A stretch of 64,000 nt of DNA from Polytrichum commune. Lineage: Eukaryota > Streptophyta > Polytrichopsida > Polytrichales > Polytrichaceae. Shown here in pieces: positions 41,910 to 54,466 of the stretch. The stretch covers positions 41,681,554 through 41,745,553 of the forward strand of contig OX485803.1 in assembly GCA_950295325.1 (NCBI GenBank), given 5' to 3'. The notes under the pieces were generated by a model. That model made no database searches, was not told where the DNA came from, and saw only the letters and a list, made by a program, of their open reading frames with translations. The translations under genes and the position numbers were made by a program. Position 1 is the first letter of the stretch; each line of letters opens with the position of its first letter.

Positions 41910-42289
41910 CTACACTAAATAATATCATATGTAGTGTCACCGATTCTAATTGTCTTGCTCAATAGTAATTGTAAACCACAGTATAGTGTCACCAACACTA
42001 AATGTTAACCCAACCTTATTTGTCACTCCTTGTAAACTTTTGGGGGGATTATAGATATATAGTGTTGCAATGGCTGTCACTTACTAAATGATTTTTCATC
42101 CAAACTTTAATCATCCATGACAATATTGCATCACAAGTTGCTGACAAGAGAAGGTAGGGTTTTGGCCAATGGATTAACTCATCCATCATCCACGACAATA
42201 TTTGTTCACTTCTTCATAAGAAGTGCCATCCGAAAAGTTACTGTAGGGACATTAAATACCATATGACACTAAATAACATATTAAATGTA
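41910..42289 (+). mobile_element. TAGTGTCAC-type MITE, long family
   Basis: Begins CTACACTAAATAATATC and ends near catattaaatgtac. It shares the whole interior with 53329-53705 (gattctaattgtcttgctca, ggggggattata, ccaatggattaactcatcca), and with 29760-30138 in reverse. Confidence 0.75.
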
Positions 42290-43014
42290 CTTATCTAGAG
42301 CTAGCACTTGCAAGGCTCACCCATCTTTAAAACTTGGTTTGGAATTGCTAAACCATTTTCAAGAAGCATTCTCTTGGAGACTTTGTGTTTAATCATAATC
42401 AAATTTTTTGAGATTATGAATTTTGAGGAGATTTGTAATGGCTGTATAGTTTGGAGCCAGTAATGAGTTTAAGAATAAATTGTACATACCTAGTATAAGT
42501 AACTCCCAAAAGAGAACTAGGTTGTAAAAATATGAATAAGTCCAATATTAAATGGGCCAAAGCATAGTTACTGTAAAGTGAACAAGAAAAGTGGTTTGCT
42601 TGTCCACTATGATATAATTTTCATATATAGTAAGGGAAGTAGGCTCAAATCTATACAAAATGTCATTTCAAGATCATAAGACAGTAGATTCTACAAACTT
42701 CTATGGATGTAAATTGTGTAGTTTGTAAATATATTCATGAAAACATCATGACATACCTTAATATTAGTAACTTTGATATGAATCATTATTTTTGCTCAAT
42801 TTGCCATGCTTTGGCCCAAATCCAATGTTCCTAGCCCCAAGGGGTGCACACAATATTGGTGGTACCCCTCACTTGGGGTCTTTTTTCAAGATAAGGAATA
42901 CAAAACACACATAGTTATAGATGTACATAGTCAACACACATACATGCGTTTTTTCCTTATAAACTCCTCATATGCAGTGGGTTTTATTTCATAGTCACCC
43001 ACACACGTCATTTA
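42290..43014. other. Gene-free stretch
   Basis: AT-rich sequence without a supported gene. Short gttactgtaaag-like blocks recur locally. No element ends were identified. Confidence 0.4.
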
Positions 43015-43527
43015 TGCCCCCTCCCCACTTGACATTAGCTAAGCCTAAAAGTGGGTTCTTAAAAATGAGCGTTCACACCATCGACATTATCTAGTGCCGA
43101 GCCTAGTTGGCAAATGATGTGGCATGGCTTAAAAGTGGAGGTTTTAAGCTAAAACTACCGACCCTCCCATCAGTACCTAGACAAGAGGCAAGAATGTAGG
43201 ACCTCTAAAAGTGTTGCCTCCTGCTCTTGTGATTGGTTGCTTTTAGTCTTAGTTATGAGGGCACGAGGAGCTTCATTAACAAAAACCGATGATAAGTATT
43301 AAGGCATTTGGGGATGGGACAAAAACTATCCAACATTCATTGGTTGGTAGATAAAACAATGAACATGTGCGAAAGCCACTTAACTAAAACCTACTTGGAA
43401 ATCTCCGGAGCAAGTTCTTGTAGGTGCATTGGGATAGCCGGACGTGTCCACTATAACCGAGGGAGCTTTACCTGGGTTTTAGGGAAGTCTTTAGTTATTT
43501 GCTAATGTCAAGTGGGGAGGGGGCATT
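43015..43527 (+). mobile_element. TIR element, GCCCCCTCCCCACTTGACATT family, uninterrupted copy
   Basis: Ends ATGCCCCCTCCCCACTTGAC (continuing attagct) and GTCAAGTGGGGAGGGGGCAT (preceded by gctaat) are nearly perfect inverted repeats of about 27 bp. The 513-bp interior has no long frame. A second copy is at 54467-55390. A TA duplication is possible; superfamily not assigned. Confidence 0.8.
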
Positions 43528-43721
43528 AGAACTTCAATGAAGTGTCCAACCCGGGATTAGTATGCTCTAGCTTGAAAGTGAGAGAATGTGCAAGACTTCA
43601 GCCTAGACCTTGGCCCCAAAAATCTTTGAAAGCGGCTCTAACCTCCTTTGACAAATTGCCTTTCAATAGAATCAAGCAGCACAAAGTTGTAGTTTCTTAA
43701 GTAATCCTCAGGGAGGGCACT

Positions 43722-44064
43722 ACACTAAATAGGTAGATTAGTGTTGGAAACACTAGTAGTCGACGAAAACGCTAAATGTAAATTGTCTCTATAGTGTTAG
43801 AACACTAAATGTCAACTCTAACACTATTTGTACCAAGTAGTAAGTTTAAATATTTACATGACCGCATTTAGTGTTAGATGATATTTTGTAAATCTTGGAA
43901 TGAAGAATTGAAGGAAGAAGAATATGAGAACCTCGTAAAAGGTATAATTTGTTCAAACCCTATTCAAACACTAATTGTAATATCAGTTGAAAATTAGTGT
44001 TTTAGGTAACTATTGCATCTAACACTAATCTTCATCTAACACTAATCTACCTATTTAGTGTAGC
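43722..44064. mobile_element. MITE with inverted ends CTACACTAAATAGGTAGATT
   Basis: Ends CTACACTAAATAGGTAGATT and its complement aatctacctatttagtgtag match across about 28 bp. Internally, ctaacact / agtgttag motifs recur many times in both orientations. The tip CTACACTAAAT is shared with the other TAGTG families. Length is 343 bp. Confidence 0.8.
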
Positions 44065-45641
44065 ATTGGTGTTAAAGATAATAATAACAATAATAGGTGA
44101 GTCCAAGACAAGGTGTCGTTTATTTCTAGAAGGTAAAGAAATTCTATGGTTTTCTAAGTTACATAGGGTCACTAAACCCATGTTTGAGGATATTCCTAGC
44201 ATATTAAATTTATTATATTGAGAATATTCTAGGAGTAATTAAAACTCAAGGGTATCATTGAAATCCCCCAAAATACCGGTTGGACCCACGTGGTTCCTAA
44301 AAATACAAAGAGTAATGACCTCCCCCCGCCCCGCGTCATTGAGGCGTTGTGAACGCCTTCCATGTGGTTGGGGGCTAGGAAGATCTCGGCCGTCGATTGT
44401 GATCTGATAGATTTATTGGTTCCTATGTTACCCCAGCTTCTAGCTTCTCTTCCCTTCGGATAGAGCTTGAAAAACTTCACGTTGGATGAAATCTCCACCT
44501 CCATCCATTCACGAATCATGGATGCAATTTTTCAAACTAAGTCCTTCATTAAAAGGATTTGCGGAGGAGATGATGCCAACGGGGGGGATTCAAACTCCTA
44601 CCTCTTCCTTCTGAAAGGTAGGACCAAGGATACTAACCATCAACTGCAAGTCCCTTTTGATGATCAATCTTGAAATGATATGAAATTTAACCAGTTGTAT
44701 GAGAGCATTTGTGTGGGATTTTGAAGGTTCCTAAAGGGTTCCCTAAGTTCCCAATGGAGTTCCCACACGATGGGATGAACAACCAACCCCTTCATCTCGC
44801 AAACATTGATTTTTCATCCGCCAAATTTTCATCTGTCGAAAGTTTTTTTTCCAGGTTGCCTAAGCAGTTTCGTAGACTGTAGGATGGGGCTTTATGAAGG
44901 AATGGCTTGGATGTGGTTTGCCCACGATCACACACCCTTCATTCATAGCACCTCAGTGACATCCCCCCCCCCCTTATTTGTGTTTCCAAACCAATTTACC
45001 CTATCAAAACAAGATTAACTTCTTCTATATGTTAGGTTGTTGGTTCCTTTGCTCATTGGCCACAATAGTTTGCACCAAAATACACAATATATGTCTTTAA
45101 AACCATGCTATATTTTAACAAGAGTTGCCTCCCATAGCATGATGTTTCTTGGACCTTTGTGTTACATAGTGTAGGGTAGTAAATAGTGTGCACCCACATT
45201 ATTATCCCAATTGTTTATAGTGCGAACTCCATGTTATTAATGTGGCCCATGATATTTACCATAATCTGTGTAGCTTAAGCCTCGAGTAGGAAAAACTACA
45301 CCTTTCATACTTATTTTTGTGGGCTAAAGGGTAGCAGGGGTAGAAAGTACCATGGCCCACTATAATCTATGTGTGCAATGAAATTTAATTTGGTTAAAAA
45401 AAATTGGTATTCAAATAAAATACATTAAACATACAATGATAATGAAATATTAACATTTTATCTTCGTATGTTCTCACTCCACACACAATTTACAATCTAT
45501 GTTCTATTAAAATTCATAAATTCCATTTTTTTTTTGTTATGAACATATGTTACTGTGGGCTCAAAAGTAACATGGGTAAAAAATATTACATTGACCAAAA
45601 TTATCATGCTATGTCAGGATTGTAGTGGGCCTCAATAAATA
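44065..45641. other. Gene-free stretch
   Basis: Holds a GC-richer patch at 44320-44470 with no convincing gene, a poly-C run (44963-44973) and AT-rich DNA. Local frames are short and lack family signatures. Confidence 0.4.
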
Positions 45642-46067
45642 CTACATTGTTTATAGTATTTAGCATCACTTACTATTCAGAATTGTTTCGTTGTGCTATA
45701 AAAATTCTAACTATAGATTTTAGTTTTTATCAACAAAGGTCCAAATTCGGTGGTTTGGACACTATAAAACATCACCATCTTTACATGCCAGCAATAAAAT
45801 TACCTCAAAAATATGAATTTTTATATCAATGCGTACACCGTTTATGGTATTTAATGTCACTTGCTATTTGAAATTACGCAATGCTAGAACTATTAACTAG
45901 AAATCTCATATTGCACCAACAAAAACATAAAATTGGTTGTTTGGACATTACAAAACATGAACATCTTTACTCGGTCAAAACTAACTTTCATCAACGTGCC
46001 AAAGTTTAGAGCATAGCATTGCGTAACTCCGAATAGTAAGTGACACTGCATACCGTAAACGGTGTAG
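45642..46067. mobile_element. TAGTGTCAC-type MITE, two partial copies in tandem
   Basis: A left end tttatagtatttagcatcac starts near 45642, and a second left end accgtttatggtatttaatg lies near 45836. One right end, agtaagtgacactgcatacc then gtaaacggtgtag, closes the block. This suggests insertion or recombination between related copies. Confidence 0.55.
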
Positions 46068-47669
46068 TGCGTTCACTACAAAAAGAACTCACGAGTCACT
46101 TTGTTATGGCTAGTAATAGCCATGTGCTCAAGTACATGGGGAGTGCTCCTTATTAATTATCCGTACTATACCAAGTGGGTGCACATAAGATGTCTTAATT
46201 GTGACTATAGAATAAGGCGACATGTTTTTGTCTTTTACATGGATATGCAATCTTCAAGGATATTCCATGTTTGTCTCAAGGCTTGTCCAAATGCCCACAT
46301 GCTTGTCTTCTAAGTTTGCCCACCTTATTTTTCATTTCTTTCTTTTTGGGATACCATGCAATGTTGATGGCACACATTGTTACCACCCGTTTGAGTGGTA
46401 AACTAGTAGGCAAATTATTTTGCTACCCGTGCCAATAATTGTGGCTAAGCCTAGAAATAGGCTTTGCTATTAGTGTGGGTTACAACCATGCTTAAGTTTT
46501 GGTTGCTTGGGTGAGATGTCGGTGTTATGTCTTCTCATATTAGATTATTATCAACATGTATTATAAAGCATACACACTCAACAATACATTCAATGAGTAA
46601 CTTGTTTCCTCTCACAAAGAACAATACCCATGATACATTATGAGCCATGGCAACTAAAAGTTTGGTTGACAACAAGGGTGTTTTTGATAATTGAGATGAA
46701 TAAATAAATAAGAGATAACGCCCGTACACATGTACCGGCATGAATGTGAGCCCGTTGACCTAATATTAATCACGATTGCCGTGCTGTAGTATTAGGTGTT
46801 ATGCCTCTTTTGTAATAGAGATGAAAGTTAATATGAAGGATGTTCATTGCTCAAACATTACATATCATTCAACAAAGGCACATCCATTTGGTTGAAAGCC
46901 TGCTTGGGGAGGTTACTCGTTGTAAGATATTAAGAATCATGTGCAAAAAAATGTAGGGCAGTGCGGAATAAAATTCAAAGGAGAAACCATTATGAAACAA
47001 TTCAGATAAACATAGGATATTAAAATTTTATTTTAAGAATACACTAAGTATATTCCAAGGATGTTCATCGAATATCTCTTGAATATGCACAACATTGTAT
47101 AGCCCCCCCCCCCCCCTCGAAATACCCCTTTATCGCATGTGATTCATATCCCTACAATGGAGTTACCCCATTTGGACACAATTGGATGGGGTCATGTTGA
47201 GTTTCTTACACGGTGTGGCAGATCCTCTCGTCATCAAGGTACGCCATCAATCAAACGATATTAGAGCCTCTTACATATTCATATATGAATCTCGGATAAT
47301 AAGGAAGTGGAGATGTATTGTTGAGAGAGTTTGTTGCAAAATGTTGGCCGTTGAATGCGTTTTTATAGACGATAATACACATGGAGGTGATTGATAAAAT
47401 GTCTCCGGAGGAGCTCGTGAAGCTTTGCACCACACTAATACCAGACATGGTGACCATCATAGTTTGGACAAAGGCAGAGGTTCTCACCAAAAAAAATCCT
47501 CATGTTCGAAGAGATTCAGGTGCACACTACAAATCACTAACAAATTCTCCCCCAAATCCCCATTTCGCTACTAAAATGTTTGGAACGAGATTTGGAGCTG
47601 CTAACATGTTTTTAGAAATACACAGACTTTCAGAAGATTTGTTTTGATATCACAAGCATCTTCAAGACT
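46068..47669. other. Stretch with weak coding-like patches
   Basis: CACTACAAAAAG at 46074 resembles a CACTA-type end without a partner. Frames at 47182-47394 and 47381-47647 (MSPEELVKLCTTLIPDMV) are short, overlap and match nothing I recognise. A poly-C run is at 47103-47116. Confidence 0.3.
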
Positions 47670-48237
47670 GTAGGTTCTGATAATATTCCTCAAGGCTTAT
47701 TACGAACAGTTGAAAATGTAAAATTCCTGTCATTCAGACTCAAACGGTGTCAGTGGATTCCCTCAATGTCCTCTTTCCAAGCATGTTGCTCTTCGTTGCG
47801 AAATAACAAGTCATCAACGGATTAGATGCATTAGAAGTGATATAAGAGGAAGAAATGTTTGAAAGGGGAGAGTGTTCACTTTGGGAATTCCATTGATCGC
47901 TCCTCGCATTACCCCTCGTTGCTAACGCGCTCCTCAAAAACATTAGTTCGAAAGCCCTGTTTTGGTGTTTGAGGTATCAGATTTTTCAGACCATTAGTTC
48001 CAGGAGATTGTTAAGGTTTACTAAGAACCACATTTGAGAATGAAATATTCTCATTCAGACACAAATGGTGCCAATGAAATCCTATCTGAAATAGTTGTCT
48101 TCTTCCCAGCATGTTGCTCATCAGATTTGCAATGTAACAAACCATCGAGACATTAGAAGCAGTAGAAGTGATATATGAACAACTGGTTTAACGAGGGGAG
48201 TTGCCACCTCGGGAGTTCCATAAATCACCCCTCGCCT
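47670..48237 (+). repeat. Two-unit tandem duplication, period about 320 bp
   Basis: Shared blocks in the same order: cattcagac, caaa[ct]ggtg, tcttt/tctt, agcatgttgctc, gaagtgatat, aggggag, gggaattcca / gggagttcca, ccctcg. The first unit covers about 47670-47935 and the second about 47990-48237. Noncoding. Confidence 0.65.
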
Positions 48238-48259
48238 TAATGATTCAATTCTCCAGAAC

Positions 48260-49230
48260 GTGGAGTTTCACCATTATAACTTTTTTCTAAACTCTTCAAG
48301 ACATGTGCAGGTCCACATTGTGATCGGTGATCCACCTGGTGGAAAATCGGCGAAGGTGAGAGACGGGGATTTCTCCGCGTTGCTATCCACGGTTGGAGCT
48401 CGCAATCATGGTGGCCGACAAAATCCGGAGGCAGCAATTGCCCATCAGGTCCAGGACACCTTGGGGTTGATTGGCAGCAACAGACACAGAGCTCTTTGGC
48501 TGAAGACTCACATTTCACAATTACCACCACCGGTTTTTCTATTTGAGTCAATCTAAAGCTCAAACTTTCCATCGGTAGCATTTGAAGCCATACATGTGGA
48601 TGTCATTCCACCAAACTTTGCTGGAAATGCACCGATAGTTTTAGGTCGCAATCTAGTTGTTCATAGCTTTTTAATGGATTTATTTCGTGATCATCTGACA
48701 TCTCATGGTGGTTTCACTAATAGATTTTCTGTTGCCTAATGTCTCGATAATGCCACAGGCGTAGGTACGTGAATTTCTCCGCTGAAATCCGATAAGTCGA
48801 AGGGCTTAATGTCTAATGAATGTCTCAACGCGGTGGAGAAGGATATTTGCGGAGATGTATCAGAGTTGGGGGGGAGCTTTGCACCCTTCAGACCTTCATT
48901 TTCATCCTACTGTGAAAAAATTTCACCCTTGCTAATGTCCAGTCTTGGGTTAGTAATTGGTGAGCTATCTGCAGGTGAATGGCAAGAACTTCGACAAGAT
49001 CCGCTCTGTTTGGTATTGGTGCAACATCGTCACGTCAGTCATCCTCACATCCACCACAGTTGTGGCTTCCCTCCACTACATGTTCCACGACTCCGTGTTC
49101 CGCCACGGACTCGTTGACATCCAGTGCCCTAAGTCAACTCATAACAATTTGATGTTTCTCAATCATTCTTTGCGAAGACGTACGTGTACTATTCCAACAA
49201 CAATCGTGGCTCGACCGATCTCTTTTTGAT
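48260..49230 (+). other. Coding-like fragments, unassigned
   Basis: At 48310-48550, GC-richer sequence encodes VHIVIGDPPGGKSAKVRDGD and onward. At 48975-49130, after a perfect acceptor-like tatctgcag, an open segment encodes GKNFDKIRSVWYWCNIVTSV then a hydrophobic run and CPK, like an exon of a membrane protein. The flanks are AT-rich. No family was recognised. Captured gene fragments or remnants of a dead gene are both possible. Confidence 0.3.
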
Positions 49231-50194
49231 GCCACAACTTTCAGCAGATTTTTTGCACTCTGCAGTTTTTAAGTATCATCACACAAGCTTGAAAGCAAAG
49301 AGTATTTTAGCTAGAGTCTAAGCAGTTGAATGCAATGCTTTAGATTTGTAGAACTTCAGTAGGTGCATTTTCAGATGACTTCTTCGAACTGTCACACGGA
49401 ACACTCCAGGGATGATTGATCAATTCCCACTCAACCTTTTTGCTCACTTCAGTTCTCAGGTTCTTCCCCAACCATATGTGCAAACATTCTAGAGAGGTTG
49501 ATCTCACCAAGAAGCACAAAGCCTTCATGCCCCGATCCCACCAAAATTTCCGTCCGGTTCCAGCCGTGAAATTGCTAGGGATTATGTTGAGAAATAGATG
49601 TTGGCCCACCACTTTTCACACTATTATAGTCAAAGATTCCTATGGATGGTGTCATCAGCCGGTGTGATCAGCCCCTCATACCCTGATCACATCAAACAGA
49701 AAGTGCATTTTCAAGAGGTGAATTAGTCTCCCACAATGACTTTCATGGTGGGCCATCACCGTCCAACCTGTATGACGACGCCAGAGATGGTCATAACTTG
49801 CACTCTGACATCCACATTTGGACGCGCGTTGGATGTGTGGGGCCCATCACCAAAAAAAACTTGTGGTCTATTTACATGGCCTAGCTTTGTTGCCCCGCAG
49901 TTGTTTTTAGTCGTTGGGGAGGTAGGGCAGTCAAGCGAGCACTTGTACATCACAACAAAAGTGTTGAGCTAGCCGAGATGCTGGTGTGAACAACTTGGCA
50001 TCCGGTCGTGGTGACATCCCCAACTATTTCACACCTAGAAGTTGATGGAAAGTTGGTGTGATCAGGGCATCAGTCGGCCACCCACACTTCTCTACCTCCC
50101 ATGTTTTTCATCGTCTACTTGCATGCCAAAGAGGTCAAGGGTACCTTCCACCAAAGCCACAAGTCAGCATGCACGTAGCCTACTCCCATATAAG
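49231..50194. other. Gene-free stretch
   Basis: Only short overlapping frames in both strands. A segment at 49660-49990 has moderate GC but no family signature. No transposon ends are seen until the MITE at 50195. Confidence 0.35.
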
Positions 50195-50418
50195 CTACAC
50201 TAAACATGGTATCTAGTGTCACTTAATATTTGGATTTACACAATGCTATATTTTTTAAACTATTGATGTAATTTTTTACCAAGTCAAGTTGTTAGTGTTC
50301 TATAATGTCCAAACAACCAATTTAACATTTGTTGGAACAACACAAGATATACAGAAAATAGATATAGCATTGTGTAATTCCATATAGTGAGTGACACAAA
50401 ATATTATATTTAGTGCAC
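50195..50418. mobile_element. TAGTGTCAC-type MITE, short family
   Basis: Left ctacactaaacatggtatct followed by agtgtcactt; right gtgagtgacacaaaatatta then tttagtgcac. The central cattgtgtaattcc and gttctataatgtcc blocks match the copy near 29368. About 224 bp. Confidence 0.65.
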
Positions 50419-51383
50419 CTTTCCCATATTTTCAGGAGTTGGGCACCCCGCCCACAAGCTACACATTTTTATGACCACAGATATGGAGACTTTGTTTTTC
50501 TAGTAAGGTAAAACTAGACTTCACTGGAGGATCATAGGCGACACTCTTACACATGAAGCTTTGCTTGGGAAAATGCAGGAATTTTTCTCCAGGTGTGCGT
50601 CATAGTAGAAATGGGACCCCTCGAAATTTGCTGCAAGTTTATGTCACAATTGACATTTTTGACACCATTGTATAGGAAATGCCTTATTTATGACATTACA
50701 CCAAGTTGTACATGACACATGCCTTAGAGTAAATAATGTTTCAAAAGTAGACATTACTCAACAAGAAAACCATATATGCAGTTGCAAGCGAGGCACACAT
50801 GGTGTTGGAGTGTGCCCTCCACAACTTCATTGAAGATACGTTTCTCTCCCTATTTCATGTAGTAGTATATAAGTCTTTCTTTCAAGTGGATCATCATGTT
50901 GATATCAGCCATTATCTCAAAGAGGCCATTCACTTTGTTACTCTAGAGAATTAGCCGTTTTGCACCTTGGTGTACTTCTCATTGTAGGAGTATTTTGGCT
51001 TCTGGGACTTTAAAATTGATTTCATTTTATTTCATTGCTCTGACTTAGTAATTACTGTCTTTCAATTAAGCAAATCGTGGCATAAACTGCTCCAATAAAC
51101 AAGCAATAGAAGTGATCATTTGTGGCATAACATAGAAAGGATTGATCTCCAATTAGAGATAGACGTTCTCCATGAGGTCAAGCTGACAAGGAAAAGTCTT
51201 GAATGCCTACAACCCTTGTTTATGACCTATGCTTTGGACACATGCTTTGACCCGTGTTTATGTTTCTACCAGGAACTTGGGCATGTCATTTTGGGAGCAT
51301 TTAGAGATCATTGTATTACCAAACTCAACCCATTTACAGTCTTCACTAGGAAAATTGATGCTTCCCTCCACCAAGGTTTGTTA
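50419..51383. other. Gene-free stretch
   Basis: No supported gene. A frame at 51120-51449 lacks family features and runs into the Tourist-like element that starts at 51384. Confidence 0.35.
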
Positions 51384-51807
51384 GAGCGTCCCCACCAAAC
51401 CAGGCATGGGGCATGCCAACGCCATAAATGGGGCATCCCAGGTTCTTAGGTGGTGGTACTACCGTACTGGCATAAATTGAGCCCACCAATGTCCGGTCCC
51501 CCATAATTTAGAACCGGCCCGGGTATAGTAAAGACCTTCCCCCGCCATAAACGGTTCATATAACAACCCTCCTCCGGCCCGCCAAGAGATTACTTTAATA
51601 TCAGATACTCCGATATCCTACTTTATCCCATGTTAGATAATAGGTGTCATTGTCTTATTGATTGCTTCCTAATTATACCGGGGGTATGCCTAGGCTTTGG
51701 TGGGCTTTGACTCAAGATGAACTACCCCACCCAAGATGGAGGGCTCCCCAAAGGTATAAAATATTATATACTCTATTTGGCGTGTACCCGATCTGGTGGG
51801 GATGCTC
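51384..51807. mobile_element. Tourist-like (PIF/Harbinger) MITE (TSD TTA)
   Basis: TTA duplications at 51381-51383 and 51808-51810. Ends GAGCGTCCCCACCAAA and TCTGGTGGGGATGCTC form inverted repeats. Length is 424 bp. The interior is moderately GC-rich and noncoding. The left end resembles the element beginning at 62064. Confidence 0.85.
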
Positions 51808-52318
51808 TTAGGTTGTATCACATGTTTAAATACATGGACATCTCATTCTAAAAATGTCATGTTGTTTAACAAATAGTTTTTAAAGTTCTTTGAGAGTTAA
51901 ATGGCATGTAGTTTCAATGAAGTTTAACTTTGGAGCGAATATAGAAGAAAGTGACACGTTGTTAGCTCCCACCTGGACAACAAATTATGTACTAGCTGCA
52001 AGGGTATCATGTCGGATAAATAAGGCCAAAGCATTCTAGAGGTAAATTATTTTGCATTTATGGTAAGGCGGTATGTATCTATGTAACAAAGACCTGAATT
52101 GTACAAAGGGCTAGGTTGTGATATAACCATGAGAGATCAATAGTTTATCAATATAAAAGTTGAATATGCAATCAAATTGAATGGCTAAATACTCGGGAGG
52201 CAACAACGTCCTCTACTACTAGTCCAATTCCAAACCAAATGCTTATGGTTTAGTATGTTTGTGAAGTTGATCCCAACCATGTTTGAAAGTATATAGCTTG
52301 TTATCTCCCCCGAGAAAG

Positions 52319-53328
52319 GGGTCAAGCAGGTTTTAGGGAAGGTAGATCTACTATAGACCATGTCCTTAACTTACGTACTTTCATTGAACAAGAAATATTT
52401 GTAGGTCAATGTGTCTATTCTTGTTGTTGATTTAAAAAAAGTTTTTGTCATAGTTCCACGTGACAAGCTTTGGGAACGCCTCCAATGATTAGGTGTACCA
52501 CTTTATTAATAACAAGTTTTAAAGCCAGGGTATATTGTAGTTTACGCAAAAGTACGAATCAATAGTGACACACTTGACAAAGTAATGTCCAACATTCGTG
52601 TTAAACAAGGATGTCCCCTTACCCCCAGACTATTCGGCGTGTACATTGATGAACTTGAAAAATATTTGAACGAGATCGATGGGGATTTTCCATCTTTCAT
52701 TTAATATTGTGGTCGCCATTCTTCTTTGTGTTGATGATGTTGTTTTTGCTCTCTAAATCAGGAGCAAGCCTGCAAAGATTTTTAACAAACTACATGAATT
52801 TTGCGTTTCTTCTAGCCTTGAAGTCAATTTATCATGGAGTCTATCTCATTGTGTAATTCACAATAATTAAACAACATCAAAAATCGCATTTGATGATATC
52901 AAGAAGGTTTTCCTTGCTAAAGAGTGGAATTCTTCCCATCTCTCATAAACTAAATTACCTCCACCTCAAGGATTTTCTCAAATACGAATGTGAATTATAC
53001 TTGAAGCAACCATTGCTAGCATTACAACACAAGATCATTGCTATTTACTACACTATGGATTGTAAACTTGCAACTGAAATTGGACAATGGTTGACTATCC
53101 CTATCTCTAGAGATAGACTATGCCACTTTTGCTCTTACACTGCAGTTGAAAACACGGCACACTTTGAGTTGGAGTGTCCCTTATATAACCCCATTAGAGA
53201 TAAGTTTCCATCAATATTTGGGAATGTGGTTTTAGGGAGCCTCAAGTCTTTCTTTGAATCGGATTGTCAAGTTGGCATTAGTTCCTATCTCACAAAGGCT
53301 ACTACACTCCAGCACTCTAGGGAATTAG
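52319..53328 (+). pseudogene. Degenerate LINE (non-LTR retrotransposon) reverse transcriptase and zinc-knuckle tail
   Basis: Reverse transcriptase pieces occur in family order across several frames: AGFREGRSTIDHVLNLRTFI (52329 on), then DLKKVFVIVPRDKLWERLQ, then VKQGCPLTPRLFGVYIDELE (52596 on), then LLCVDDVVFAL and FCVSSSLEVNL. The first catalytic Asp of the usual KAFD motif is replaced (KVFV), and YADD reads CVDD. Several stops and frameshifts are visible. From 52890 an open stretch encodes the terminal zinc-knuckle region, CHFCSYTAVENTAHFELECP (CxxC ... H ... C). Sequence between the reverse transcriptase and the tail is missing. A MITE at 53329 cuts the 3' end. Confidence 0.85.
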
Positions 53329-53705
53329 CTACATTAATTATTATATTTAGTGTCACCAATTCTAATTGTCTTGCTCAATACTAACTGTAAATTATGGTAT
53401 AGTGTCACCAACACTAAGTACTAACCCAAAATTGTTTGTCATTCCTTGTAAGTTTTTTGGGGGGATTACAAATTTACAGTGTTGCAATTTTTGTCACTTA
53501 CCACGTGAGTTTTCATCCAAATTTAGTCATCCATGACAATATTTCATCACAAGTTGCTTATAACAAAAGGTAGAATTTTGGCCGATGCATGAACTCATCC
53601 ATCATCCATGACAATAATTGTAAACTTACTCACTAGAAGTGTCATCCGGAAAGTTACCATAGTGACATAAATATCATATGACACTAAATATCAAATGCAA
53701 TGTAG
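53329..53705 (+). mobile_element. TAGTGTCAC-type MITE, long family, inserted at the LINE tail
   Basis: Begins CTACATTAATTATTATATTT and ends ATATCAAATGCAATGTAG. The interior matches 41910-42289. The LINE-derived frame reads into it and stops at 53384, so that protein's last residues come from the MITE. Confidence 0.78.
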
Positions 53706-53828
53706 TTTGAAACCATCTTAATGAACTTTCAATCCCATTAGCTTTTTGGCTTTCCGGACTCAAAACCAATTTCATTGATTAAATGAAGGTGTTCTTCCCC
53801 TTTTGTGAAACACTTTTGTCAATCCTAG

Positions 53829-54033
53829 CAATGATTGGGGAGAACCGGCAGTTAGTTATAGATGAACCGGTTGAAGCTCAAAACTGTAGGAAATTTACCG
53901 ATAGTTTTAGAGTAATTTATAGAATATACCCCAATTTAATAAAGGAAAACCGGAGGATGTCAACATGTAACCGGCTAGACTTGCAAGCCCTAGGATCTCA
54001 ACCAATTATGCCCAAAAATCTCCCCAATCACTG
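53829..54033 (+). mobile_element. Family 1 hAT-like MITE (TSD AATCCTAG)
   Basis: Exact 8-bp duplications AATCCTAG at 53821-53828 and 54034-54041. Ends CAATGATTGGGGAGAACC and ATCTCCCCAATCACTG. It lacks about 25 bp relative to other copies (gatgaaccggttgaagctca joins the two halves of the usual motif). 205 bp. Confidence 0.93.
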
Positions 54034-54466
54034 AATCCTAGATTAACCATTGTGATTGACCAACGTTATTGCTCTCCTTCATGCATTCTTACATCCTTTT
54101 TTACACCACCACTATGATTGGTCAAAGTGATGCTATTTTGTACTTCACGCCCTACCTTACAATGTTTCCAACCCCTCCAACTTTACACATGTTAATGTAG
54201 TTTTCAAAAGAACATTATGGGTCAAAGACAGTAGAGGGAATATCAAGCAAGAAACAATATGCCCAAACTTCTCAGTAAACATAACACAAATTAGCCTAAG
54301 ATAGAGCATGCTTAAACCGTCACTTTAAGCGTTGAATACAGTTACTATCAATGGACCGGAAGAAACTAAAGTCTCGTGTTAGCAATTCAAAGGGGATTCC
54401 ACCACTCCAAAGTATACCTTCTTTAGATTTCGTGTGCAAAGCTTATAAATGTTCAAAGTTTCTTAT

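Noticed and set aside
52890-53384. 164-codon frame as an independent gene
   Set aside because: It encodes the zinc-knuckle tail of a dead LINE and terminates inside a MITE.
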